Made by a program: the position numbers and the translations under genes
Notes under the pieces: model-generated
What the model was told of the DNA's origin: nothing
The model's database searches: none
Seen by the model: the letters and a program-made list of their open reading frames with translations, nothing else
Virus record (IMG/VR): IMGVR_UViG_3300029990_000011
Span: 1 to 48,299 of that record
From: a virus
DNA length: 48,299 bases
Strand: one strand, 5' to 3'
In this document: positions 20,513-28,916 of the stretch, piece by piece
Numbering within the stretch: position 1 is the first letter of the stretch
How the letters are laid out: each line of letters begins with the position of its first letter

Positions 20513-21129
20513 AATTCCCCCGTTTCTTTATAATAATTTAATGTCTCTTTTATTTTTTGTAAGCTTCTCGAATATTGATTGCAAGTAACGTCTGCATTTT
20601 CTTTAAGAAATTCAGATATCTTTTTATCTTGTAACCTTGAGCGAGTAATTCGCTTATCTATTTCGGTAAAATGGAAGTGATGCATAAGAGCCTCAATTAA
20701 GTCAGGTTCTGAGTTGCAGTGTAATTTTGGGTGTGTTGTAGAAATAGCATCTGTCAACTCAACCGATAGGCTTTGACATTCTCGTTGGTAGTATTTGAAG
20801 AAGTGTCGAGATATTGATTTATTGTAATAAAAATAAAAGTTATTACCTTTTTAAATATTGTATTTTGATAAGCACTTGTCGAAGATTATGTAACATTCCG
20901 ATATCAACTCATCACGTTCCGGCATATCTTGCTTACCTGCCCCGTTTAACAGATTTAAGCAATTGCTGATATTCTTCTTAACAATGTCCTTCATCATTTT
21001 GAAGACTACGATTTTGAAAGCCTCTTCCCGCTTTTGGCATTCGGTTGTTTTAATAATTCGTATCCAATCATTTACTAACTTAACACGATAATCAAATGTT
21101 GCTTTAAAAATAGTATTTTCTAAATTCAT
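20509..21129 (-). pseudogene. Sigma-70-like factor interrupted by an in-frame TAA
   Basis: A single 206-codon frame broken once, by TAA at 20851-20853. The first 92 residues end in a region-2-like helix (ERDELISECYIIFDKCLSKY). In the same frame, the codons after TAA read KGNNFYFYYNKSISRHFFKY, the continuation expected of sigma region 2.3-2.4. The last 82 residues hold a region-4-like helix-turn-helix (DKKISEFLKENADVTCNQYS). The full length fits phage sigma proteins such as T4 gp55 (185 residues). The second half has no in-frame ATG before 20757 (TTG), so no good independent start. One base change from AAA (Lys) or CAA (Gln) would create the stop. Pseudogene, read-through or sequence error are open. 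Confidence 0.72.
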
Positions 21130-21452
21130 TATTTAACCCCCCTTTTCATTTCTTTGATAGCTTGCCCCATTAATCCTTCCTTTCGGTCACGTATCTCTTT
21201 GTTGAAATGGTTATGGGTTCGCTTTCTTAAGACTTTTACCTTATCTTCTTTAGACATTGATGCGATAGCCCCAAACTGAATATTTTTGTCTGAGAGAGGC
21301 AGGATTTCAGTTATATTTGTCATCCTTTTGCCGCACTTATAACAAAATAATTTCGGCAATGATTCGATACCAACGTACACGAAAACCACTTTCACTTCTT
21401 CTACCACATTGCCTAATCTTTCACAATCAGGGTTTGAACATTCAAATTTCAT
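21129..21452 (-). CDS. Zinc-ribbon-like small protein
   Basis: A 107-residue protein. Two cysteine pairs, CSNPDC at residues 4-9 and CYKCGKR near 38, spaced about 30 residues apart, form a zinc-ribbon-like module; a strand pair lies between them (VVEEVKVVFVYVGIES). The C-terminal half is basic and helical (KVKVLRKRTHNHFNKEIRDR). It may bind nucleic acid or RNA polymerase; it lies between the resolvase and the sigma-like gene, but a link to either is inference. Confidence 0.68.
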   Translation of the reverse strand: MKFECSNPDCERLGNVVEEVKVVFVYVGIESLPKLFCYKCGKRMTNITEILPLSDKNIQFGAIASMSKEDKVKVLRKRTHNHFNKEIRDRKEGLMGQAIKEMKRGVK

Positions 21453-21454
21453 AT

Positions 21455-21946
21455 CTATTTATTTTGAAGGATTGTCACTCTCGCATATTCCATTATTAGG
21501 ACTGCGTCTGAAGTGTCTAGGGTTATTTTTTGAGATGGGAATAATTGTTGCGCTCTGGACTTTAATTTATTCTTCCACTGGCTTGTAGATGAATGTCCTT
21601 TGACGCCGAATTGGTAGTGTTTTTGCCATTTTTGTGGGGTAACTTCCACGGTAGGAATTTTGCGTGACATAAGAGCCATTTCAATATGTCCGAAGTTTTG
21701 ACCGAAGTTGAACATCTGCATTCCACCCATTCCTGGCATCCCGCCAACTCGTTCCAAAAAACAAACTGAATTTTGACAATAAAGTTTAAAAAATAGGTAT
21801 AAATCTTGCATCGTTTCAGGCATCTTAGCAACCTCAATAATGCTGTTTCGGGTCAATGAAAATATAGCAATTCCACCTGATTTGCCAGGATCTATTGCTA
21901 TGATTTTATCATCATTAAAGTACTTAGCTCGGTCTTTGTTTTCCAT
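21455..21946 (-). CDS. RuvC-like Holliday-junction resolvase
   Basis: A 163-residue protein with an RNase H-fold layout. The first strand carries the catalytic Asp in AIDPGKSGGIAIFSL (D19), a Glu follows at the end of strand four (CFLERVGGM), then the VTPQKWQKHY and GVKGHSSTSQWKNKLKSRA segments typical of phage RuvC-like proteins, and a C-terminal Asp in TSDAVLIMEYA. All acidic ligands for two metal ions are present. It should cut four-way junctions produced by UvsX- and UvsW-driven recombination, the job of T4 endonuclease VII, so that DNA can be packaged. Encoded between the gp46-like and zinc-ribbon genes. Confidence 0.85.
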   Translation of the reverse strand: MENKDRAKYFNDDKIIAIDPGKSGGIAIFSLTRNSIIEVAKMPETMQDLYLFFKLYCQNSVCFLERVGGMPGMGGMQMFNFGQNFGHIEMALMSRKIPTVEVTPQKWQKHYQFGVKGHSSTSQWKNKLKSRAQQLFPSQKITLDTSDAVLIMEYARVTILQNK

Positions 21947-21964
21947 TTTATTAGTTTTACTTAC

Positions 21965-23803
21965 TTAAACTAATAACTTTGGTAACTCCGTGTAGTAACT
22001 GTTTCCGTCAACTTTTTTTACATACAGAGCGTTCTCATTATTGAAACCTTCAGAGACCGTCTGGGTTATCATCAAAATAGTAATTCCCATTTTTTCTAAG
22101 ATTTTTATAATGTTCTCTTGACCCATAGAATCCACCCCAGGAAATACTTCATCGAGCAATAAAAGATTTAACCCAAGACCATTGGTCGAAAGGTTAATCA
22201 AATGTTGTATTCCTAAAATACCCGCTACTTGAACACGCCCGCGTTCACCGCCCGACTTGCCCTTAAATACTTGGGGAGTGATTCCGTCGTTTTGAACAAA
22301 CACGTCTATCTTCTCCCGCACCGAGCCGTCCTTCAATATCTTGAACCCATTGATTAGAACCGACGTGTCAACCCCGAACTTCTTTAGGAAGCTATTTGTC
22401 ATCCCCTCGATTATCTTTATGCTCTTGTTTGCTAAATAAGTAAGGAACCCTGATTTGCCCATATTGTACTGCCAAAAGCTTATCATCTCCAACTCATCGC
22501 TATATCCTGCGGCTTCCTTGGACTTTAATTTCAATTCAGCATTTATTTCGGACAGCTTTTCGTTTAGCAACTTCAACGCTTTATTGTCTTTCTTTGAAGC
22601 TTTGAGCGCGTTAATCTTTTGTTGAATCTTATAAACTTCTTTCGCTTCGTAATCAATTTCCTCAGTATTTCGCTTGTTTTTTCGCTGGATGACACGTATT
22701 TCTTCAGTTATGTCGTCGGCTGTTTCTTGACGTTCTTGAATAGCTTTTTCTTTTTTAGTTATGGCAAGAAAGTCAGCCTCAATAGCAAGCTTCAATTTTT
22801 CTGTTAGCGCAAGAAGCTCTTTAGCTTCCGGAATTGTTAACTGGTATTCCGAATTGAGTATGAAATCTTTTTTGCAATGAGGGCAAGTTATTATTTCCTC
22901 AAGCTCGTTTTTGAGTGTACGAATTATTTTTACCGTATCGCTCAATTCTTTTACTTTGTCACTGCTTTCTTTTTTGAGCTTAGTTTTTTCTTCTATGCTT
23001 ACCTTTTTAGTTTCAAAATCTTTTTGCTTCGACTTAACATCTTCATCAAGACGCCCGTTTTCTTCCATGCGTAAACGCATTGATTCTTGCTTAGTTTTTT
23101 TATCGGTTTCAAGTTCCTTTATATCTTCAGCAGTAGTGTCCTCTAATTCCAGCTCCGCTTTTTGCTCATCAATTAAATCCACCTTAGCAATAAGTTTATC
23201 CGTCTCTAAATTTACACCGTCTAGCAATGCTTTATATTCCTTGTTCCGTTTAACAAGTTCTTCAATTGCTGGGTTAATCATATCAGCTGATGTAATACGG
23301 TTCATGATTTCTTTTTTGTCTAAATCATTAGCCGTAAAAAATGAGAACTTTGAGTCTTGGTCTATTATGAAGTACCTCAACAAATCTTCTTTGGTTATCC
23401 CTAAAAGCTCAAATATTCGCTTGTTGGCTTCGTTGGTTGAAACCACCTTCTTGTTTATTTCGCCGTTTTCCCATAACGTCAACAATGTGGTTTTACCGCG
23501 TATAAATTTGCGATATATCCTCAATGTGGAGTTCAGGAATTTATTTTCCAATTCCAAGTCAACCTCACAGGTTTCAGATTCATAGTTTATGAACGCGTCT
23601 TTACCCAAGTTTCTCAAATCGTCCCCAGTCAAAGCAATGCCAATACCCTCGAACAATGTCGATTTTCCGGAGCCGTTATTTTCCATGGCTCGGTCCGTTT
23701 CATTGTGACCGAATATAACAGTGCAAACCCCATTACGAAATACATATGTACTGTCTCTGTGCGAAAATAAATTTCTTATTTCAATTTTGATAGGACTCCA
23801 CAT
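21965..23803 (-). CDS. sbcC: Rad50/SbcC-like recombination ATPase subunit (T4 gp46-like)
   Basis: A 612-residue SMC-type ATPase. Walker A NGSGKST is at residues 43-49, long coiled-coil arms run from about 180 to 450 with a zinc-hook CPHC near residue 310 (ITCPHCKKDF), and the ABC signature SGGERGRVQV and Walker B LLLLDEVF close the head. It is shorter than bacterial SbcC (about 1050) and close to T4 gp46 (560). With the gp47-like nuclease encoded just upstream it should resect double-strand ends to 3' single strands for UvsX loading. A two-base gap supports co-translation. Confidence 0.93.
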   Translation of the reverse strand: MWSPIKIEIRNLFSHRDSTYVFRNGVCTVIFGHNETDRAMENNGSGKSTLFEGIGIALTGDDLRNLGKDAFINYESETCEVDLELENKFLNSTLRIYRKFIRGKTTLLTLWENGEINKKVVSTNEANKRIFELLGITKEDLLRYFIIDQDSKFSFFTANDLDKKEIMNRITSADMINPAIEELVKRNKEYKALLDGVNLETDKLIAKVDLIDEQKAELELEDTTAEDIKELETDKKTKQESMRLRMEENGRLDEDVKSKQKDFETKKVSIEEKTKLKKESSDKVKELSDTVKIIRTLKNELEEIITCPHCKKDFILNSEYQLTIPEAKELLALTEKLKLAIEADFLAITKKEKAIQERQETADDITEEIRVIQRKNKRNTEEIDYEAKEVYKIQQKINALKASKKDNKALKLLNEKLSEINAELKLKSKEAAGYSDELEMISFWQYNMGKSGFLTYLANKSIKIIEGMTNSFLKKFGVDTSVLINGFKILKDGSVREKIDVFVQNDGITPQVFKGKSGGERGRVQVAGILGIQHLINLSTNGLGLNLLLLDEVFPGVDSMGQENIIKILEKMGITILMITQTVSEGFNNENALYVKKVDGNSYYTELPKLLV

Positions 23804-23805
23804 GA

Positions 23806-24834
23806 TTATAAAGTTTTGATTAATTTCATGCCGTAAACTAATTGCTTACCGCTTATTGATTGTTGTTTGGAGAACGCTATGAAATCCTTCATAACGCTTT
23901 GTTTGTCATACAATAATACGCTTTCTGACTCAGACATTTCAATCGCTTCTGTTTCTTCTGTTGACTCAAATTTTATATCAATTCCAAGCTTGTGTATTTC
24001 GCTTGTATTAATATTAGCAAAATCAACCTTACTACCTTTAAACAAAAACCTGACGTGGTCATAATTTTCTCCGTCATATTTCTCCATAAGGTTTCGGGTT
24101 GACTCTTTGTCCTTGACTTCGATTACTTCTTTGATATACTTAGGGAACTTAGAAGGAACGAACTTAATTGAACCATCGCTATACAAGACGGTGAACCCCT
24201 TGTCAGTTATGTTTTCTCCGAAGTTATTTTGATATGCCGAACCCGTATAAATGACATTTTCAGAGAGCTTTGAAGCGTCATGGTAGTGGCCAATTAAAAC
24301 CTTGTCAAACATTTTGAACATTGATGGTTTAATCGATGACTCTACTAGTGAACCGTCGTTGTTACGAACGCCGTCAAACCCTATATGAGTTATCAAAAAG
24401 TTTGTTTCTTCAACATCTATATTTAACGTTTCAAATTCTTCAAGCCATTTCTCTTCTCCGAAATACGGCACAAAATAAACGCATACCCCGCCTACCAATA
24501 TGCCGTCGGCTCGGTCGTAAACTTTTGTTCCGCTGCGTCGGTATAAATCTAAATAGCTTTTTCGAGAATTTGGGTCTGTTTTATCGTGGTTTCCTGGTAT
24601 AATGTGCATAGTTAACCCGTCTTCTTCTACCATGTCTATAATGTCTTGAAAATCGGTAAGAGTCGATAACGGTTGACCTGAACGGTTGGTAAAGTTATCT
24701 CCCCCATCGAAGATGTGCTTTACCCCGTATTGATGACAAACGTTAATAAGTTGCCCGATTATGTCTTTAACTAATTCACCATTATCCTTTGTCAAATGCA
24801 GGTCGGTTGCAAAAACTCCTATCGCTTTTTTCAT
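23806..24834 (-). CDS. sbcD: Mre11/SbcD-like nuclease subunit (T4 gp47-like)
   Basis: A 342-residue metallophosphoesterase. Metal-binding motifs in order: DLHL at residues 11-14, GGDNF near 45, the GNHD signature near 80, LITHIGFDG near 150, and IGHYHDAS near 185. All ligands of the two-metal nuclease core are present. Length matches T4 gp47 (339). It forms a complex with the gp46-like ATPase to process DNA ends. The C-terminus (about residues 250-342) would be the ATPase-binding part. Confidence 0.93.
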   Translation of the reverse strand: MKKAIGVFATDLHLTKDNGELVKDIIGQLINVCHQYGVKHIFDGGDNFTNRSGQPLSTLTDFQDIIDMVEEDGLTMHIIPGNHDKTDPNSRKSYLDLYRRSGTKVYDRADGILVGGVCVYFVPYFGEEKWLEEFETLNIDVEETNFLITHIGFDGVRNNDGSLVESSIKPSMFKMFDKVLIGHYHDASKLSENVIYTGSAYQNNFGENITDKGFTVLYSDGSIKFVPSKFPKYIKEVIEVKDKESTRNLMEKYDGENYDHVRFLFKGSKVDFANINTSEIHKLGIDIKFESTEETEAIEMSESESVLLYDKQSVMKDFIAFSKQQSISGKQLVYGMKLIKTL

Positions 24835-24839
24835 ATCAA

Positions 24840-25958
24840 TTATTTTTTCTCAAAATCTTCTTCTATTTTAGCTTTCAACGCCAAAAGTTCTTTGTTCCTT
24901 GCTTTCCTTATTTGAGCGTGCAGTACTGGAATCATTTTGTTGTTTGTGTCGTAAAGAGCAAACAATTCGCGAACCGAAGTCCACTTCATTTTATCTCCTA
25001 AATAAGTAATTTTTTTAGCGCCTTCTTTTTTCAATATACCGTTGTCCAATGCGAACTCAATGTCTTCTTCTGAAAGAATTATACCATAACCGAGCAATAT
25101 TCTTATGGCAGTTTCTTGCCTGCTGCCAAAATCATTTTTGACTACTTTCACATAAGTAACTTGAGCTACTTCTGTATCGTCAATTTTCTCGTGCTTCCCT
25201 ATTGTAGTGCTTAAACGTAATGTTGATAAAAGTTCAACCCATTCGCCGCCCGTACTTTTTTTCTTAGAATGTTGTCCAAACCCAGCGATAGTGTCGTATT
25301 GATGGTTTAACATAACAAAATGAATTGTCCTAGTGTACATTTCACCCATCAAAAATTTAGCAAACATTTTCGCTGGTTTAGCAAACGCCCCTATCTTTTC
25401 GTGCTTCATTTCAGTTATATCGTCGCCCTTAATAAATTTCTTTGATAAAGTGTCGGTATTTTCTTCCATAGTGTCTAACTCAGATTTACTCAATGTAGCT
25501 CCTAAACTGTCCCACAGAAAGTAAAACTTTGGTTCTCCCATTTTATATTCTTTGAATAACGCATCAACATCATCCAATAATTTCTTAACCATCATAAACA
25601 TTTTTTCAACATACCGTATCTTCATAACGATAATCTTGCTCGGGTTAATTCCAAGCTGAACTGCGTATTCTTTACTATCTCGGTTTTCACTTGATAATAT
25701 AACAGCAACCCCAAGCTCAGGATTTTCTTTTAAAAAATGTTTCATACCTGTCAAACCAAGTGTGGTCTTTCCAGAACGACTCGGTCCGGCAATTTCGATT
25801 ATACCTGTGGGGAATCCCATTATCCTTAGATTATAGTCCAGCTCTGAACTACCAGTGTGAGCCCAACTCTTCATCTCCTTGAAGCCATCTTTATCAGATA
25901 GCTTAATAACGTCTTCGTTATTAAATCTTTTGATTATATCGTCTGTTATGTTAGCCAT
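24840..25958 (-). CDS. uvsX: RecA/UvsX-like recombinase
   Basis: A 372-residue strand-exchange protein. Walker A is GPSRSGKTT at residues 58-66, followed by the RecA core with VAVILSSENRDSKEYAVQ, a Walker B-like FYFLWDSLGAT and a loop with HFVMLNHQYDTIAGFGQH, KKKSTGGEWVELLSTL and a basic C-terminus. UvsX coats single-stranded DNA made by the gp46/gp47 pair and invades a duplex to prime replication. Its length fits T4 UvsX (391). A terminator-like hairpin lies 10 bases upstream of its ATG, which may lower its expression relative to the single-strand binding protein. Confidence 0.92.
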   Translation of the reverse strand: MANITDDIIKRFNNEDVIKLSDKDGFKEMKSWAHTGSSELDYNLRIMGFPTGIIEIAGPSRSGKTTLGLTGMKHFLKENPELGVAVILSSENRDSKEYAVQLGINPSKIIVMKIRYVEKMFMMVKKLLDDVDALFKEYKMGEPKFYFLWDSLGATLSKSELDTMEENTDTLSKKFIKGDDITEMKHEKIGAFAKPAKMFAKFLMGEMYTRTIHFVMLNHQYDTIAGFGQHSKKKSTGGEWVELLSTLRLSTTIGKHEKIDDTEVAQVTYVKVVKNDFGSRQETAIRILLGYGIILSEEDIEFALDNGILKKEGAKKITYLGDKMKWTSVRELFALYDTNNKMIPVLHAQIRKARNKELLALKAKIEEDFEKK

Positions 25959-25968
25959 ATATTTTTTT

Positions 25969-26000
25969 ATAAAAAAGGGTTGCTATTTCTAACAACCCTC
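25969..26000 (-). terminator. Terminator or attenuator hairpin between ssb and uvsX
   Basis: On the minus strand GAGGGTTG and CAACCCTTTTTTAT pair around an 8-10 nt loop (TTAGAAATAG), followed by T runs. It lies between the single-strand-binding-protein stop and the uvsX start. No other promoter is visible in the gap, so partial read-through must feed uvsX; the hairpin probably sets the ratio of the two products. Confidence 0.72.
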
Positions 26001-26020
26001 AATTTTTAGAATGTTACAAA

Positions 26021-27400
26021 TTATTTGCTTTTTGCCAATTTGTCTTGAATATCCTTCAAAGACATTTTTGCTTTTGGCTTAACTTCTTCTGGTTCTTCAA
26101 CATCAGGTTCCGGAGCGTCGCCCTCACCGCCAATTGCTTCACGGATAGCTTCACGAATTTCTTCGTCCACCATAGATTTCTTAACCCGAACATCTAAATC
26201 GTTTTCGGCGATATATTCTTTCAGAGTTTCTCTGTCCATGTCATCAAACTCATCGTTAGTTGTTTCAGGTGCGTTATCAGAGGCAGTGGCAATAATAGCT
26301 TCGCGGATGAGCTCGCGAATTTCATCGTCCTCAAAGGATTTTTTTACCCGAACATCAAGTTCGTTTTCGGCAATATATTCCTTCAATTCTTCCCTATCCA
26401 TGTCATCAAATTCGTCACCCGCTTTTTTCTTAACAGATTTTTTCACAGGAGCTTCTTCTTCTTCGTCATCAACAACTTTCTTTTTAGCGGCAGGTTTTGC
26501 AGTTTCCTTTTCAACCGTTTTCTTTACCAATTTTTTTGCAGGAGCTTTGTCTTCTTCGGCTTCTTCAACTGCGTCGTATTGAGAACGAATTTCTTCAAGT
26601 TTTTCAATCCAAGCTTCATTTTCAAATAAGCCAATTTCGTTTGTTTCATCGAAATTTTGAAGACCTTCTACAGCACGGTCAAAATCACGCATATTGTATT
26701 TTCCGATAATTTCATCCAATGGTTTTAAAGCCATAAATGCTTCCAACACTTCGTCGGTCAACGGATACGCAATATTCTTTTTAGGGAACGAAGTTTCGTA
26801 ATAGTTTTCCCCCTTTTTTCGGTTTGGACTTTTCAAATACTTAACCAAAATTGGTAGACCTTCGTCTGGGTCTGTGAATGGGTCGATTTCAATAGCATCA
26901 TCGTCTTCTTCAGAAAACGCCAATTTGTTCATTGCATCACGTACCATTTTCTTAAATTCCCATAGCATAGGATGTAATTCTTCGTCGGACGATACTTTTG
27001 AAGCATAAGCCATCCAACTGTAAGTAGGCTTCAAAGAATCTTTATCTCCAGAGATTGCGTCAAGCTTATCGCTATCTTTAGCGCAAAATTTAGTTGCCAT
27101 TTTTGAATATTCTTCAACAACATCCATTTTTGTTCCGCCGTGCAATCTTGAATCGTTAATAGCGCCGCGCCCCATATCGCCATCTCTCTTAGCGAAGCTC
27201 AGCCAGTAACATTTTTTAGCTACGTAAAAATTTTCCTTGCCAGGATGTGGTGGAAATATACGTATTTTTACAGACTTGCCATCTTCAAGATTCAAATACT
27301 CGTTATTGCTTGCGCCAATAAGAGTGTTGTCATCTTCGACATGCTTCTTCAATTTTTTAATAGGAGTAGCTTTGAATTGGCTACGAAAATCTTTTTCCAT
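26021..27400 (-). CDS. gp32-like single-stranded-DNA-binding protein with two C-terminal repeats
   Basis: A 459-residue protein. Residues 1-290 match the layout of gp32-type phage SSBs: a basic start (KATPIKKLKKH), an OB-like core (GKSVKIRIFPPHPGKENFYV, KKCYWLSFAKRDGDMGRGAI) and several acidic segments. A Lys/Ala/acidic linker (residues 290-328) leads to two 41-residue copies (329-369 and 383-423) of DEFDDMDRE(E/T)LKEYIAEN, a LEM/HeH- or Rho-N-like helical fold. The tail is acidic, then KMSLKDIQDKLAKSK. gp32 (301 residues) lacks the repeats; they could bind DNA or partner proteins. Confidence 0.88.
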   Translation of the reverse strand: MEKDFRSQFKATPIKKLKKHVEDDNTLIGASNNEYLNLEDGKSVKIRIFPPHPGKENFYVAKKCYWLSFAKRDGDMGRGAINDSRLHGGTKMDVVEEYSKMATKFCAKDSDKLDAISGDKDSLKPTYSWMAYASKVSSDEELHPMLWEFKKMVRDAMNKLAFSEEDDDAIEIDPFTDPDEGLPILVKYLKSPNRKKGENYYETSFPKKNIAYPLTDEVLEAFMALKPLDEIIGKYNMRDFDRAVEGLQNFDETNEIGLFENEAWIEKLEEIRSQYDAVEEAEEDKAPAKKLVKKTVEKETAKPAAKKKVVDDEEEEAPVKKSVKKKAGDEFDDMDREELKEYIAENELDVRVKKSFEDDEIRELIREAIIATASDNAPETTNDEFDDMDRETLKEYIAENDLDVRVKKSMVDEEIREAIREAIGGEGDAPEPDVEEPEEVKPKAKMSLKDIQDKLAKSK

Positions 27401-27416
27401 CTTTTGTTTGTTTTAA

Positions 27417-27935
27417 TTAACCGATTAATTTCTTAGTTTTCTTAATAGTAATGTTATTAACTTTGCCCTGAATCATATCATCAGTAATGTCCCCCGTTTG
27501 CATACTCATAGACAATTTATCAAGCTTGCCCGATTTGTCTTTAGAGCTCCAAAATACGCTTTGGATATAGTCGCGATTCTTTTGAGTTTCGATAAAAGAT
27601 TTCTTCATTGCTTGAAAACCTTTATCTAACATTATGGCTGAATTTAATTCGTCCACCGTCGCCGCCTTACCTCCTTTTTGATTGGTTATCTCAACCCTAA
27701 GACGTTCTTTCACTTTAGCTTCAAATATGTCCACGTTCAGTTTCTTTTCTGAAACTTGTGCTTCCATGTCAGCCAACAATTTACCAAACCGATTAACAAT
27801 GACTGGGAACGTGATTATTTCGCCAATCAAATTTGAATAATCAATTTTCAACAAAGAATCAATATCGACTTCTTCATTAAACTCGTCGAATACCAATTTA
27901 TAATCAGTACCTCCAACAGTTATTAATTTAATCAT
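27417..27935 (-). CDS. Possible UvsY-like recombination mediator
   Basis: A 172-residue protein, alpha-rich: an acidic N-terminus, a coiled-coil centre (LADMEAQVSEKKLNVDIFEA, VKERLRVE) and a basic C-terminus (NNITIKKTKKLIG). Between are AATVDELNSAIMLDKGF and QKNRDYIQSVFWSSKDKSGK. Length, charge and location between the gp32-like and uvsX genes fit UvsY, which loads UvsX on gp32-coated DNA. There is no sequence motif to prove it; call by context. Confidence 0.5.
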   Translation of the reverse strand: MIKLITVGGTDYKLVFDEFNEEVDIDSLLKIDYSNLIGEIITFPVIVNRFGKLLADMEAQVSEKKLNVDIFEAKVKERLRVEITNQKGGKAATVDELNSAIMLDKGFQAMKKSFIETQKNRDYIQSVFWSSKDKSGKLDKLSMSMQTGDITDDMIQGKVNNITIKKTKKLIG

Positions 27936-28254
27936 CGTTGCTTGTTTTTAATATCGGTTTATCTTCCACAATATCAGATTTAAGGATATGCAACCCGATA
28001 ACCGCGTATCCCATTATATCTTTAAGAGTGTCTTCCAGACTTTCAAAATTAGCGGGGATTCCCCTCATTTGTTTTTCCACCAAACTCCTGTACCTTCGAG
28101 CCTTGTCCCAAATATGTACCATATTCCCATTAACTCCTAAATCAAACGAAGCCCCACCGTAATCTAAATTCTTTTTTACGAGAATAACCGTAACCGCCGC
28201 GAATATTTCTTCGATAGTTTCCTTTGTCATTCTTTCTTTTTCTTCCTTGCCCAT
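27928..28254 (-). CDS. Nmad1-like (DUF1599) nucleotide-modification-associated protein
   Basis: A 108-residue helical protein with the pattern KKNLDYGGASFDLGVNG, WDKARRYRSLVEKQ and ESLEDTLKDIMGYAVIGLHI, which matches the nucleotide-modification-associated domain 1 family as I remember it. Members occur in phages near thymidylate synthase-like and kinase genes, and a helical dUTPase-like fold has been suggested. It overlaps the UvsY-like gene by eight bases and lies next to an HD nucleotidase. Precise substrate unknown. Confidence 0.75.
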   Translation of the reverse strand: MGKEEKERMTKETIEEIFAAVTVILVKKNLDYGGASFDLGVNGNMVHIWDKARRYRSLVEKQMRGIPANFESLEDTLKDIMGYAVIGLHILKSDIVEDKPILKTSNDD

Positions 28255-28274
28255 TCTTTATAAATTTTTTATGT

Positions 28275-28913
28275 TTAAAATTCCATTATTTTTTCAAAGT
28301 TCAACATTTCAGCGGGAAATTTACTCGCCAATACTTCAATCAATTCAGCTTTAGCTTCAAATTGACTGTTGTGAACATATTCAATCCTATTTAAGAAGTC
28401 ATCATTCCCCAATGCTATTTCACGAACTACGTAAAATTCGACTGCAAGCCAGTCGCACCACTTTACAAACTTTTTTACACCACACACTGGATTTTGTATA
28501 TAATCTTTCAACATTTTCGAAGCTGAAGTTATTTCCGGAAATTCAGATACATCCCCAATATGTTTTTTCTCGGTGAAATGTTTGTTTGCTAAATGCCCCG
28601 ACAGCCTATCGAGTTCAGACCTTAATGCGTTGCCGTTAAAATCGTTGTACTTTGTTTCGTGCGATATATCCCTACGTAATAAACACTCATCCCAATCGTG
28701 TAAAGCTGACTGTCGAATAACATCTAATTTGTACTTCAATACTTCAACATTATCGGAATTACCAAATATATCTTCCAGCGCGATAGTGGCAAAAACTAAA
28801 ACTTTGTAAGAATGTTGAGAAACGCTTTCGTGCTTGATTACGTCAACTTCTTGCCATTGGATTATATTATCCAACCTCTTTAAATAATCCCCTTCGAAAA
28901 TTCTTTTTAGCAT
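28275..28913 (-). CDS. HD-domain 5'-deoxynucleotidase-like protein (YfbR-like)
   Basis: A 212-residue protein with the metal-binding pattern of HD phosphohydrolases: H34 in SVSQHSYKV, the HD pair at residues 72-73 in ALHDWDECLLRRDI, and later a helical region with DWLAVEFYVVREI. The HDxxECLLRRD arrangement resembles YfbR-type 5'-deoxynucleotidases, which dephosphorylate dNMPs. In this phage it would adjust the nucleotide pool, with the thymidylate-synthase homologue and the Nmad1-like gene on either side. Three-base gap to the polymerase gene. Confidence 0.8.
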   Translation of the reverse strand: MLKRIFEGDYLKRLDNIIQWQEVDVIKHESVSQHSYKVLVFATIALEDIFGNSDNVEVLKYKLDVIRQSALHDWDECLLRRDISHETKYNDFNGNALRSELDRLSGHLANKHFTEKKHIGDVSEFPEITSASKMLKDYIQNPVCGVKKFVKWCDWLAVEFYVVREIALGNDDFLNRIEYVHNSQFEAKAELIEVLASKFPAEMLNFEKIMEF

Positions 28914-28916
28914 GAT

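Noticed and set aside
8747-20853. Global reassignment of TAA to a sense codon
   Set aside because: Many genes, including the S74 fibre and several small genes with precise TAATG overlaps, end correctly in TAA. Only two genes carry internal TAA, so local mutation or read-through is more likely.
22911-23585. 224-codon plus-strand frame opposite the gp46-like gene
   Set aside because: It is the antisense shadow of coiled-coil codons (Ser/Phe/Leu-rich). The minus frame carries all SMC motifs.
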